The notes under the pieces are model-generated. The model worked only from the letters and a program-made list of their open reading frames with translations, made no database searches and was not told the origin of the DNA. Below, piece by piece: positions 16,406 through 25,126 of a stretch of 33,138 bases of DNA. Origin of the DNA: an uncultured Alphaproteobacteria bacterium (GTDB lineage Bacteria; Pseudomonadota; Alphaproteobacteria; Methylaequorales; Methylaequoraceae); NCBI GenBank assembly GCA_902526865.1, contig CABZMK010000002.1, forward strand, positions 81,534 to 114,671. The letters run 5' to 3'. A program made the position numbers and the translations under genes. Each line of letters opens with the position of its first letter. Within the stretch, counting starts at the first letter, position 1.

Positions 16406-17989
16406 TTGACTGTAGTTATTTTTTTATCAATAACTTTTAAAGGTTACACAAATGATTTTAAATCTAGTAAATACGGAAGCTATTTATCGTGGGATTATGC
16501 AAAAGATAACAGAGATTTAGAAAATCTTAAAATCCTATTAAAGCAAATTGATTTAAAGAAAATAGAAGACTCTAGTCTAGAAGAGGTTTTTTTTGAATCA
16601 GTAATTTTTGATGAATGGACTAAAGCAGAGGAAATAAGTTCGATTTTATTAGAAAAAGACAGGGATAATTTTTCAGCCAATCTTTTTAAATTTTTTCTAA
16701 GTTTTTTAAATGGTCAAGCTTCGGATCAATATCTTAAAACAGTGAATTATAAATATCTTGATACAAATTTCCTAAATTCAATATTAATTTGGAAAAATTA
16801 TGATAAAGAAAATATTAAAATATCAAATGAGAAAAGTTGTGTCCCATTGATTTGTCTTCATTCTGCACTAATCTTAAAACTAAAAGGCGAAAACAAAGAA
16901 GCTCAAAATTTTTTTAACAAGATAGAAGATGAGAAATTTGTTTCCTACAGAATTAAAGAGTTGCTTTTACTGAATGCAATTCAAGAGGAAAAAAAATCTG
17001 CAAACTCAATCTTAAACCAGATTAATACTTACGATCTTAATATTAAAAATCTTGACTTGAATTACTTGTTAAATAATCAAAAACTTCTTAATCCTGTAGA
17101 AAACAAACAAGATGGAATGGCAGAAGTCTTGTATAACATTTCTAGTTGGTTTTTTTCAAAAGATCTTTATAAGTATTCTGCCTTTTTTGGAAAAATTTCA
17201 TTAAAAATGAGACCAGATTTTAATGCAATGAAACTCTTACTTTTAGGAAACTTTGAAAAACTTGGTTATAAGAATCTTGGGATAAATTACGCAAAAAACC
17301 TAAATACCGACAATCTTTATTATTATAAGTTTTTGAGAATGAAACTCTCTCTATTGGAAGATTTAAATAAAGACAAGGAGTTTATATTAGATTTAAAAAA
17401 ATTCAGTCAAACATATCCTGATAAAATTGAAATGAAAATTTTATTAGCCAATAAGTACCGAAAACTCGAACAATATGAAAAAGCTATTAAGATTTATTCT
17501 GAAATCATAAATAATAAATCATTATCAGCAAATTGGAATATTTTTTATTCTAGAGGTATTTCTTATGAAAGAATGAATAACTGGAATAAAGCTGAAAAGG
17601 ATCTAAAAGAAGCTATGAGACTTAATCCTGATGATCCATATATACTAAATTATCTTGCTTACAGTTGGTTAGACAGAAATAAAAACGTAGAAAAAGCTCT
17701 TTCATTGCTAAAGAAGGCCGTAGAAATTGAACCTGATGATGCGTATATCATAGATTCGTTGGGATGGGCATTTTTCTTATCAGATCAGACCGACAAGTCG
17801 ATATTTTTTCTTGAAAAAGCAGTTTCAATTCTTCCTGATGATGCAACTCTAAATGATCATTTGGGAGATGCTTACTGGAAGGCAGGAAGACAGAGTGAAG
17901 CAAAATCACAATGGAAAAGAGTATTGATTTTAGATCCTCAATTTAAGAAGAAAAATCTAATTAATTCTAAGATTAAAAATGGACTCTAA
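16406..17989 (+). CDS. Exported TPR-repeat protein
   Basis: About 525 residues with a hydrophobic N-terminal segment (FLTVVIFLSITF) that looks like a signal peptide. The middle half has no recognisable domain. The C-terminal third carries consecutive TPR units, among them ones beginning YEKAIKIYSEII, WNKAEKDLKEAMRLNPDD, VEKALSLLKKAVEIEPDD and TDKSIFFLEKAVSILPDD. TPR proteins serve as protein-protein scaffolds; the partner is unknown. A TPR gene between ETF-QO and ispE is usual in alphaproteobacteria. No ATG opens the frame: TTG at 16406 is the conservative choice, with GTG at 16319 or an AUA/AUU start near 16382-16391 as alternatives. It stops 3 nt before ispE. Confidence 0.8.
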   Translation: MTVVIFLSITFKGYTNDFKSSKYGSYLSWDYAKDNRDLENLKILLKQIDLKKIEDSSLEEVFFESVIFDEWTKAEEISSILLEKDRDNFSANLFKFFLSFLNGQASDQYLKTVNYKYLDTNFLNSILIWKNYDKENIKISNEKSCVPLICLHSALILKLKGENKEAQNFFNKIEDEKFVSYRIKELLLLNAIQEEKKSANSILNQINTYDLNIKNLDLNYLLNNQKLLNPVENKQDGMAEVLYNISSWFFSKDLYKYSAFFGKISLKMRPDFNAMKLLLLGNFEKLGYKNLGINYAKNLNTDNLYYYKFLRMKLSLLEDLNKDKEFILDLKKFSQTYPDKIEMKILLANKYRKLEQYEKAIKIYSEIINNKSLSANWNIFYSRGISYERMNNWNKAEKDLKEAMRLNPDDPYILNYLAYSWLDRNKNVEKALSLLKKAVEIEPDDAYIIDSLGWAFFLSDQTDKSIFFLEKAVSILPDDATLNDHLGDAYWKAGRQSEAKSQWKRVLILDPQFKKKNLINSKIKNGL

Positions 17990-17992
17990 AAG

Positions 17993-18877
17993 TTGACTAT
18001 TACGATAACAAAATTATCACCGGCAAAGATAAATTTATTCCTTGAAGTAAAAAATAAAAGAAATGATGGATATCATGATATTCAAAGTCTAATGACTTTT
18101 TGCGATTTTGGAGATATGCTTTGTGTCAGTAAATCCAATGATTTTAGAATTAAACTTGATGGTCCATTTTCAAGTTCCTTAATTAACAAAGAAAATCTAA
18201 TTCACAAAACAGTTAAAAAATTGGAAGACTTATTTGAGAGAAACTTTAATGTTGAAGTGGTTTTAAAAAAAAATTTACCAATTGCTTCTGGAATGGCAGG
18301 CGGTTCTTCAAATGCCGCTACCTTTATTGCATGTGTAAAAGAAATTTTTAAACTTCAAGAAGTGGATGGTTTTAATGAATTGTTATTGTCTTTGGGAGCT
18401 GATGTTCCATTCTGTTATAATGGTAAAACAGCATTAGTCACTGGAATTGGAGAAAATATTAAATTTACTAAAAATTTGAAAGAATATTTTGTACTTTTAG
18501 TCAATCCAAAAATTGAAGTATCAACAAAAGAAATCTTTAATAATATAAATTTTAAAGATATCTCATATGAAGAGGATAAAATAATTTTGTCAAATTTAAT
18601 TAAACTAGAATTTTTTAAAGATAGATCTAATCACCTGGAGAATTATGCAATAAAACAATTTAAGATAATCGGAGAAATTTTATCATATTTATCAAAGATC
18701 AAAGGAAGTGTTTTAACCAGAATGACAGGTTCCGGTGCAACATGTTTTGCATTATTTGATTGTATTAAAGACTTGGAAGAAGCTGAATATCTTACTACTA
18801 AAAGATTTAAGGATTGCTGGATAAAAAGTACCAAATTGAAAAATAATATTAAGGATAAAACTTGTATAAAATATTAA
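17993..18877 (+). CDS. ispE: 4-diphosphocytidyl-2-C-methyl-D-erythritol kinase
   Basis: A GHMP kinase of the non-mevalonate isoprenoid pathway that phosphorylates CDP-methylerythritol. Motif 1 is SPAKINLFL (9-17) with the conserved Lys12. The ATP-binding glycine loop is PIASGMAGGSSNAAT (96-110), Asp137 lies in GADVPF, and motif 3 is TGSGATCFALF near 243-253. The length of 294 is normal. The start is TTG at 17993, three bases after the TPR stop, giving MTITITKLSPAK; no ATG is available before the first motif. It ends 25 nt before the tRNA gene. Confidence 0.94.
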   Translation: MTITITKLSPAKINLFLEVKNKRNDGYHDIQSLMTFCDFGDMLCVSKSNDFRIKLDGPFSSSLINKENLIHKTVKKLEDLFERNFNVEVVLKKNLPIASGMAGGSSNAATFIACVKEIFKLQEVDGFNELLLSLGADVPFCYNGKTALVTGIGENIKFTKNLKEYFVLLVNPKIEVSTKEIFNNINFKDISYEEDKIILSNLIKLEFFKDRSNHLENYAIKQFKIIGEILSYLSKIKGSVLTRMTGSGATCFALFDCIKDLEEAEYLTTKRFKDCWIKSTKLKNNIKDKTCIKY

Positions 18878-18890
18878 AAATGATTATGTT
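18862..18890 (+). promoter_or_regulatory. Candidate promoter of tRNA-Gln
   Basis: TTGTAT, a 17-nt spacer and TATGTT would place transcription start about 6 nt before the tRNA 5' end. The match is only partial (3 of 6 and 4 of 6) and the region is AT-rich, so chance matches are likely. The start of this element overlaps the end of ispE. Confidence 0.3.
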
Positions 18891-18902
18891 TAAAAAACCT
18901 AT

Positions 18903-18977
18903 TGGGGTGTGGCCAAGTGGTAAGGCACCGCTTTTTGGTAGCGGCATTCGTAGGTTCGAATCCTACCACCCCAGCCA
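18903..18977 (+). tRNA. tRNA-Gln (anticodon TTG)
   Basis: A complete 75-nt cloverleaf. The acceptor stem TGGGGTG pairs perfectly with CACCCCA. The D arm is GCCAAGTGGTAAGGC, the anticodon stem is CCGCT/AGCGG with loop TTTTGGT (anticodon TTG), and the T arm is GTAGG-TTCGAAT-CCTAC. The discriminator G and an encoded CCA follow. The sequence is close to proteobacterial tRNA-Gln. Only 8 nt separate its 3' end from the ATG of the next gene, so the two are very likely transcribed together. Confidence 0.97.
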
Positions 18978-18985
18978 ACAAAGAA

Positions 18986-20767
18986 ATGAATAAGGAAGTT
19001 TTCCTCTCTTTGAATAATGCAAGCTTTTCAATTGGGAAACTAAAATTACTTAGAGATATTTCAATAACAGTTCACGAAAACGACAAGATAGCACTCGTTG
19101 GTAAAAATGGTGTTGGCAAGTCAACTCTTCTTAAGATAATAAACGGAACAAGATTTTTAGATAGCGGAGATTTTTGGTTAGGTCCTTCAATCAGTCTTGG
19201 GACATTAAATCAAAAAAATTACCAAACAAGTTCATTAAGTGTTTTAGAATTCCTAAAATTGCAAAATTTAGAAGATAATGAAATTATAGAATCTAGGGTT
19301 GACAAAATTACAGATGAAATAAAACTAGATAAATTCAAAATTATAGACGAGTTATCGGGAGGAGAAAAAAGAAAATTAGCACTCTCTAAACTGCTACTTT
19401 TGAAACCCGATTTACTCTTGCTTGATGAGCCAACAAATCATTTAGACATTGAGTCAATTAAATGGCTAGAAAATTTTTTGAACAATGAATTTAGAGGTTC
19501 ATTTCTAGTGATAAGTCATAATAGAGATTTTTTAAAAAATGTGACTAATAAAGTCTTTTGGATGGATAGAGGAATAATAAAAACATCTTCAAAGGGTTTT
19601 TTTAATTTTGATATATGGCAAGATTCGTTAATTGAGCAGGAAAAACGTGAATTAAAAAATCGTAAAAAATATTTGGATGATGAAATTTCATGGTTAAATC
19701 GAGGAGTAAAAGCTAGAAGAAAAAGGAACATCAAGAGAAAAGATAATATTTACAGTATGAAAAGTTCATATGATGAAGAAAAAAAAGAATTTATGAAATC
19801 AATTTCGAAGATTAAGATATCTAACGATGCAAATGAATTAGAAGACGGACCGAATGTTTTGATCAATTTTGTAAACGTAAATAAAAGTTTTAAAAAAAAA
19901 GATAGTTTCATAAATATTTTAAATGATTTCAGTTTTAAATTAATGCGAGGTGAAAAAGTTGGAATAATTGGACGTAATGGAATTGGAAAATCTACTTTTT
20001 TAAATTTAGCCTCACACAAAATAAAACCTGACTCAGGAAATATAAAAATTAGGAAGAAATTGAACTTTAGTTTCTTTGATCAAACTGGTGAGCAATTTGA
20101 GGATAAAAAAACGATAAAAAAGAATTTGATTCCAAGCGGAGGTGATTACATTGATGTTGGGAATAAGAAGATGCATATTTGTGGATATTTGAAGAATTTT
20201 CTTTTTGAGCCAAAGGACGTAGACAGAAATTTAATTAGTTTGTCTGGCGGAGAGAGGAATCGTCTATTGCTAGCCAAAATATTAGCTAAACCTAATGAAA
20301 TTTTAATTTTAGACGAACCAACCAATGATCTTGATATCGAAACAATTGACTTGCTTATTGACTTTTTAAGTATGCACAAAGGTTCATCATTAATAAGTTC
20401 TCATGACATTGATTTTTTAGAAAAAACTTGTCACAGATTTTTCTTTTTCGACGGTTCTGGAATTATAAAGTTTTCAAATAAACCGGAAATATGTAATTTT
20501 AAGATTATTGATGAAAGTGTAAAAAAAGATAAAAAAGAGAAACCAATCAGTTCTGAAAAACTTATTAATAAGATTCTTAAAAAAATTCAAAATAAAGAAG
20601 ATCAGATAATTGATTTAACAAGCAAATTAGAAAAAACTAATTTTTCATCAAAACAAGAAAGTAATTATAATTATTTGGTAAATGAATTAAAGAAAGCACA
20701 GTTTGAACTAAACTCTCTTGAAAAGGAGTGGATTGATATTGAAGAAAGAATGATAAGTGATGATTGA
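18986..20767 (+). CDS. uup: ABC-F family ATPase, Uup-like
   Basis: A soluble duplicated ABC ATPase without membrane domains. Domain 1 has Walker A GKNGVGKS (39-46), LSGGE (123-127) and LLLLDEPTNH (143-152). The inter-domain arm holds the Uup-like NRGVKARRKRN (238-248). Domain 2 has GRNGIGKS (329-336), SGGE (420-423) and LILDEPTND (440-448). A charged coiled-coil tail (about 515-590) matches the Uup C-terminal domain. ABC-F proteins act at the ribosome E site; Uup also binds branched DNA and affects transposon precise excision. The 593-residue frame starts at 18986. An in-frame GTG or ATG-like start further up would read through the tRNA. The stop overlaps the SLC13 gene. Confidence 0.9.
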   Translation: MNKEVFLSLNNASFSIGKLKLLRDISITVHENDKIALVGKNGVGKSTLLKIINGTRFLDSGDFWLGPSISLGTLNQKNYQTSSLSVLEFLKLQNLEDNEIIESRVDKITDEIKLDKFKIIDELSGGEKRKLALSKLLLLKPDLLLLDEPTNHLDIESIKWLENFLNNEFRGSFLVISHNRDFLKNVTNKVFWMDRGIIKTSSKGFFNFDIWQDSLIEQEKRELKNRKKYLDDEISWLNRGVKARRKRNIKRKDNIYSMKSSYDEEKKEFMKSISKIKISNDANELEDGPNVLINFVNVNKSFKKKDSFINILNDFSFKLMRGEKVGIIGRNGIGKSTFLNLASHKIKPDSGNIKIRKKLNFSFFDQTGEQFEDKKTIKKNLIPSGGDYIDVGNKKMHICGYLKNFLFEPKDVDRNLISLSGGERNRLLLAKILAKPNEILILDEPTNDLDIETIDLLIDFLSMHKGSSLISSHDIDFLEKTCHRFFFFDGSGIIKFSNKPEICNFKIIDESVKKDKKEKPISSEKLINKILKKIQNKEDQIIDLTSKLEKTNFSSKQESNYNYLVNELKKAQFELNSLEKEWIDIEERMISDD

Positions 20768-22160
20768 ATCAAATTCTTTTAAAATCAGTGTATTGTTTTC
20801 TGGGATTTTTTTATCAATAATACCAGACATTTTAAATCTCAATGATGGCTTTACAAGTGACGGAAAGTTGGTGATAAGAATGTTGATTTTGATGATCTTT
20901 TGTTGGCTTACTGAAATTATCCCTATTTCTATTACGGCATTGCTTCCAATATTATTTTCTCCCTTTTTTTTAGAAATTAAATTTACAGAAATCCTGAGCA
21001 ACTATGCAAGTTCAGTTGTTTTTCTTCTTTTAGGAGGATTTATTTTGGCGCAAGGTTTCGAAAAGAGTCAGTTGCATAGAAGAATTGCTTTAAAAACACT
21101 TTTAGAATTTGGTAAGACACGTAAGAGAATAATTTTCATTGTAATGTTTGCAACAGCATTTTTTAGTATGTGGTTATCCAATACAGCAACATGTTTATTA
21201 ATGCTTCCAATAGTGAAGAACATACTTGATAGTAATTTTAATACTTCAGATGATAATGAATTTTCTAAATTTCTAATACTCTCAATAGCTTATTCTTCCT
21301 CTATTGGAGGGATGGCTACTCCTATTGGAACTATACCTAATGCAGTTATGATTGGTTTTCTTAAAGAAAATCATAATATTGAAATTGATTTTATTCAGTG
21401 GTTCACATTCGGTTTTCCTTTGGTATTAATTTTACTTTTCTTACTTTTTGGATATCTGGGGTTAAAGTTTGAAAATAAAAATGTTGATAGAACGTTTATT
21501 CGTAAGAAATTTCAGGAATTGGGAAATTTTTCTTTTAAAGAAAAAGTAACAGTTTTTATATTAACGCTGACTTTAAGTCTATGGATTCTTAAAAATACAC
21601 TAAATGAAACTTTCGGAATTAATTTAAATGACGCAGTAATAGCAATATTTGGATCCTTTCTTTTCTTTATAATACCAATAAAAAAATCAAATTTCATTCT
21701 TTTATCTGATTGGTATAGAAATATTCCTTGGAACGTCCTCATTCTTTTTGGCGGTGGACTTTCCATGGCATCTCTTATAATTTCGACAGGACTCGCAAAT
21801 GAATTTTCTAAAATTTTCTACTTTTTTAACTCATTTAAATTATTAACCCTCATATTTATGATTGCCATAATCACATCTTTTTTGACAGAATTTACAAGTA
21901 ATACTGCGACTACTTTCCTTCTATTACCAATCTTAAGTATATTTGCCTTAAATAATAATATGGATGTGATCAATTTAACTTTACCGTTTGTACTTGCTGC
22001 CAGTTGTGCTTTTATGATGCCAATAGCAACTCCACCAAATGCAATAGTTTACTCAAGTAATAAGTTTAAAATTTTATTCATGGCTTCAAATGGTTTTTTA
22101 ATTAATTTGATTTCTGTTACAGTAATATCTCTATATGTGTTCTTTTTTAATAATTTCTAA
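20760..22160 (+). CDS. SLC13/DASS-family anion symporter
   Basis: A probable sodium-coupled transporter for dicarboxylates or a related anion such as sulfate. The hallmark paired motifs are SNTATC at 140-145 and SNTATT at 380-385, one per inverted repeat, which in VcINDY-type proteins form the sodium and substrate sites. Each is later followed by a TP-rich segment: GMATPIGTIPNAV and MPIATPPNAIV. About 11-12 membrane segments fill the 466 residues. The substrate cannot be assigned. The ATG at 20760 overlaps the uup stop by 8 nt (a GTG one codon earlier is possible). The glycosyltransferase gene begins 9 nt after its end, so all may share a transcript. Confidence 0.88.
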   Translation: MIESNSFKISVLFSGIFLSIIPDILNLNDGFTSDGKLVIRMLILMIFCWLTEIIPISITALLPILFSPFFLEIKFTEILSNYASSVVFLLLGGFILAQGFEKSQLHRRIALKTLLEFGKTRKRIIFIVMFATAFFSMWLSNTATCLLMLPIVKNILDSNFNTSDDNEFSKFLILSIAYSSSIGGMATPIGTIPNAVMIGFLKENHNIEIDFIQWFTFGFPLVLILLFLLFGYLGLKFENKNVDRTFIRKKFQELGNFSFKEKVTVFILTLTLSLWILKNTLNETFGINLNDAVIAIFGSFLFFIIPIKKSNFILLSDWYRNIPWNVLILFGGGLSMASLIISTGLANEFSKIFYFFNSFKLLTLIFMIAIITSFLTEFTSNTATTFLLLPILSIFALNNNMDVINLTLPFVLAASCAFMMPIATPPNAIVYSSNKFKILFMASNGFLINLISVTVISLYVFFFNNF

Positions 22161-22169
22161 AACTCTACA

Positions 22170-23399
22170 ATGAAAAATATTGCTATTTTGGTTGATTTGG
22201 AGCTAACAACTTACGCAGGAGGACATGTAAAATTCTGGGAAAGAGTCAGTTATTCTGTAAAAAACTCCTATAAAAAATTCCATTTTTCACTTTTTTTTCT
22301 AGGCGACAGTTATAAAAAAAAAAAGATAGGAAAGAACGTTACTTTTTATACATTAAAGCCGATTATATCATCTAAAGTTCTTAAACCTCTTGGAGTAGAC
22401 GCTGATGCAACCGATTTATTTCCAATTAATCCCAGACTATTTGTGATTTTAAAAAATTTTGATTTAATTCATACAACAGATCAACTTTTTACAATGGCAA
22501 AAACAGGACTATATGCTTCAAGGTTTTGGAAAATCCCACTGACAACTTCTTTACATACTGATACACCTTCTTATTCAGGATATTACATTAAGAAAATTTT
22601 TAAAAAGTTTCCGAGGTTTATTTACTTTTTGTTAATAGAAAAAATGAAACTGCATCATAGAATTCCTGAAAAACAAAAGTTGAGAATGAATAATTATCTT
22701 ATGCATTGTGATAAAGGAATGATAAATGACGGCATCCCTTTTAAAAAATATAAGTTTCAGTCAGATGTTTTGGATAAAATTTCAAAATTATCTAGAGGTG
22801 TTGACCAAAATATTTTTAAAAGAAAAAAAATTGATAAAAATTATTTTTTAAAAAAATACGAAATAACGACGGAAGATAAAATTATTTTATTCAGTGGCAG
22901 AATTCATGAATTAAAAGGTGTTTTTCTACTTTCAAAAACTCACAAAATTTTAAAGAAACAAATGAAGATAGTTTCTATTTTAGCTGGTCAAAACATACAT
23001 GGTAATAAATGTTTAGAAATCGGAGGTAGTAAAATTAAGTTGATTGGTTATGTTGATCAGAATGAAATTTCTAACTTATATAATTTATGTGATTTATTTG
23101 TATTTCCTTCAAAATATGAGATTGGTCCACAAGTAGTTTTAGAAGCAAAATCATGTGGTGCCATACCGGTAGTTTATCCAACAGGAGGTGGAAAGAGAAT
23201 ATCTAAAAGTGGAGAAGATGGAATTATAATTTCGAAATATGATTCAGCAGTTTGGGCTTCAGAGATTAAAAAAATTTTAAACGACAAAAAAAAAATTAAT
23301 TATATGAGAAACAAGATTTTAAATGAATTCAAACCAATGTCCTGGAACAGAATATTTCAGAAATTTTTTATCGATGAGTGGAATTTGATTCTTAAATGA
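22170..23399 (+). CDS. Glycosyltransferase family 4 protein
   Basis: A GT-B fold glycosyltransferase of 409 residues. The C-terminal nucleotide-sugar domain shows FSGRIHELKG (241-250) and the EX7E motif within YEIGPQVVLEAKSCG (Glu317 and Glu325), followed by AIPVVYPTGGG. SRGVDQNIF (208-216) is the usual inter-domain segment. The N-terminal half opens IAILVDLELTTYAGGH, with the glycine-rich acceptor loop, and contains HTDTPSYSGYY (129-139). This N-terminal pattern resembles lipid-linked GT4 enzymes (diacylglycerol or phosphatidylinositol glycosyltransferases), but the acceptor is inference. The stop overlaps the PIG-L start (ATGA), pointing to coupled expression with a deacetylase. Confidence 0.87.
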   Translation: MKNIAILVDLELTTYAGGHVKFWERVSYSVKNSYKKFHFSLFFLGDSYKKKKIGKNVTFYTLKPIISSKVLKPLGVDADATDLFPINPRLFVILKNFDLIHTTDQLFTMAKTGLYASRFWKIPLTTSLHTDTPSYSGYYIKKIFKKFPRFIYFLLIEKMKLHHRIPEKQKLRMNNYLMHCDKGMINDGIPFKKYKFQSDVLDKISKLSRGVDQNIFKRKKIDKNYFLKKYEITTEDKIILFSGRIHELKGVFLLSKTHKILKKQMKIVSILAGQNIHGNKCLEIGGSKIKLIGYVDQNEISNLYNLCDLFVFPSKYEIGPQVVLEAKSCGAIPVVYPTGGGKRISKSGEDGIIISKYDSAVWASEIKKILNDKKKINYMRNKILNEFKPMSWNRIFQKFFIDEWNLILK

Positions 23400-24151
23400 A
23401 AAACATTTTATTTATAATACCTCACCCAGATGACGAGATTGTTGGAAGTTGTTGTATAATAAAAAGATATATAAGCAACAAAAAAAATATCTTCTTATTT
23501 TTTGTCACAAATGGAGTTATTTCCACTAGCTCTTTATGGTTTTTGAATAAAAAAAAAGTCAAAAATATGATAAATATTAGAAAAAAAGAAATGAAATTAA
23601 GTGTAAAAAAACTAGGTGTTAAAAATATTTATTTTCAAAATATCTCAACAAGAACATTAAAAGATAAAATTTTTAGGACCTTCGACAAGATTCGTAAAAT
23701 TATAATTTCAAAAAAAATAGATGCGTTATTCTGTCCAGCCTATGAAGGAGGTCATCAAGATCACGATGTTTCAAATTTTATTTGTTCAAAGTTGAAAACG
23801 TATTGCAAGGTTTTTGAGTTTCCAGAATATAATTATTTCAACAACACAATAAACTGTAATACATTCATAAAAAAAGATGATGATTTAACAATTTTAAACC
23901 TTACAGAAGAAGAAAAAGAATTTAAGAAAAATTGTTTGAAAATATATAAATCCGAAAAAAAAAATCTAAATTACATAAATTTCAATGTTGAATCATTTAG
24001 ACCCTTAAAAAATTACGACTATTCTAAGCCAGCTCATTCTGGTGTCCTTTTCTATAGAAGGTTTAGTTTATTTTCTTGGCATCCTCGAGTTGACGGTGAT
24101 AAACCAGAGCATGTGTGCAAAAAAATTACAGAATCAAAGATTTTTAAATAA
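23396..24151 (+). CDS. PIG-L/LmbE-family N-deacetylase
   Basis: A zinc-dependent deacetylase family that removes acetyl groups from GlcNAc-containing lipids or small thiol precursors (PIG-L, MshB, BshB). The metal motif PHPDDE is at 9-14 and the second metal motif is GGHQDHD (118-124, with His123). The length is 251. The last 40 residues contain YSKPAHSGVLFY and a basic tail. Overlap with the glycosyltransferase (4 nt) and a directly abutting membrane protein suggest the substrate is an N-acetylhexosamine product of that transferase. This pairing resembles MshA-MshB and BshA-BshB, but a lipid substrate seems at least as likely given the third gene. Confidence 0.87.
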   Translation: MKNILFIIPHPDDEIVGSCCIIKRYISNKKNIFLFFVTNGVISTSSLWFLNKKKVKNMINIRKKEMKLSVKKLGVKNIYFQNISTRTLKDKIFRTFDKIRKIIISKKIDALFCPAYEGGHQDHDVSNFICSKLKTYCKVFEFPEYNYFNNTINCNTFIKKDDDLTILNLTEEEKEFKKNCLKIYKSEKKNLNYINFNVESFRPLKNYDYSKPAHSGVLFYRRFSLFSWHPRVDGDKPEHVCKKITESKIFK

Positions 24152-25126
24152 ATGACAAAGATTAAATTTTTAATTTTTCTTATTTTAGGATTTTTTATAT
24201 TTCATTGGGTATACAAATTCTTTGCTGGACCTGAATCAATAAAATTAATACTTAATGCAAAATACAAAATTTTTTACCTTATAATAGCTCACGTACCAAC
24301 ACTTTATTTTGACAGTTTGGCATGGATAATCTTAATGGTGAAAAACAAATTATCTACTTCACAAGCATTTGTAATAACTTGGATCTCGCAAACTTCCGGT
24401 AAATTTATTCCCTCAGGCAATATTACTGGTGAATTTGTCAGGTTTTATCTTGCAAGAAGAAGTGGACAAAAATTTAGTGAAGCTTCATCAACAGTTTTAA
24501 TGGATTTATTTATTGCAACTTTTTCATTATTTATAATTGGTCTAGCAGCTTTAATCTTTATTGTTTTTTCTATCAAATCGATTTTAATTTTCAATCAATT
24601 TCAATATTTAATTTTAGCATTCTCTTTAATTTCTTTAGGTACTTTATTGTTTCTGCTCATAATAAGAAAAAGAATAATTTCTAAATTTCTAGTGAGCACG
24701 AAAAAATTTAATTTTTTAAATAAAAAAAATATTTATAATCTTTTGCGATTAGATATTTCTCTTAACAAACTAAGTCATAGAAAGTGGCGGTTGCTTAGTG
24801 CTGTAGTGTTGAGATTAATTGGTTGGATTTCTGGTGCATTTGAAATCTATATTTTTTTTTGGATTATAGGTGTTGATGCTAAAGTTACTGATGTGATAAT
24901 AATAGAATCAGTTACAGCTATTATAAGATCAGCTGCTTTTTTCATACCTTCAGCTATAGGTATTCAAGAACTTGCTTTTGTGATTGTTGGAGAGTTAGTA
25001 GGATATTCTAGTATAGTTTCTTTTTCAGTTGCTATTGGAAGAAGATTAAGAGAAATAATGGTCGGAATTCCAGCAATAATTAGTTGGATTTTTATTTTTA
25101 GAAAGCAATCAAACCACTTTAATTAA
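24152..25126 (+). CDS. Flippase-like integral membrane protein (UPF0104, LPG synthase TM family)
   Basis: A 324-residue protein with about seven to eight membrane helices. The motif GKFIPSGNITGEFVRFYLARR (about 83-103) and the later FFIPSAIGIQELAFVIVGELVGYS (about 262-285) match the lysylphosphatidylglycerol synthase transmembrane family (UPF0104). The MprF relative flips aminoacyl lipids, and many members sit beside glycosyltransferases. There is no cytoplasmic aminoacyl-transfer domain, so a lipid flippase or an accessory transfer role is more likely. Its ATG directly follows the TAA of the PIG-L gene (TAAATG). The 3' end overlaps the convergent unknown gene by 18 nt. A hopanoid-associated HpnL-like role is possible but no hopanoid gene is nearby. 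Confidence 0.8.
   Translation: MTKIKFLIFLILGFFIFHWVYKFFAGPESIKLILNAKYKIFYLIIAHVPTLYFDSLAWIILMVKNKLSTSQAFVITWISQTSGKFIPSGNITGEFVRFYLARRSGQKFSEASSTVLMDLFIATFSLFIIGLAALIFIVFSIKSILIFNQFQYLILAFSLISLGTLLFLLIIRKRIISKFLVSTKKFNFLNKKNIYNLLRLDISLNKLSHRKWRLLSAVVLRLIGWISGAFEIYIFFWIIGVDAKVTDVIIIESVTAIIRSAAFFIPSAIGIQELAFVIVGELVGYSSIVSFSVAIGRRLREIMVGIPAIISWIFIFRKQSNHFN

Noticed and set aside
18902-18985. Extension of the ABC-F frame upstream to 18902
   Set aside because: It reads straight through the tRNA-Gln gene and gives a non-homologous N-terminus. The ATG at 18986 gives a normal ABC-F opening.
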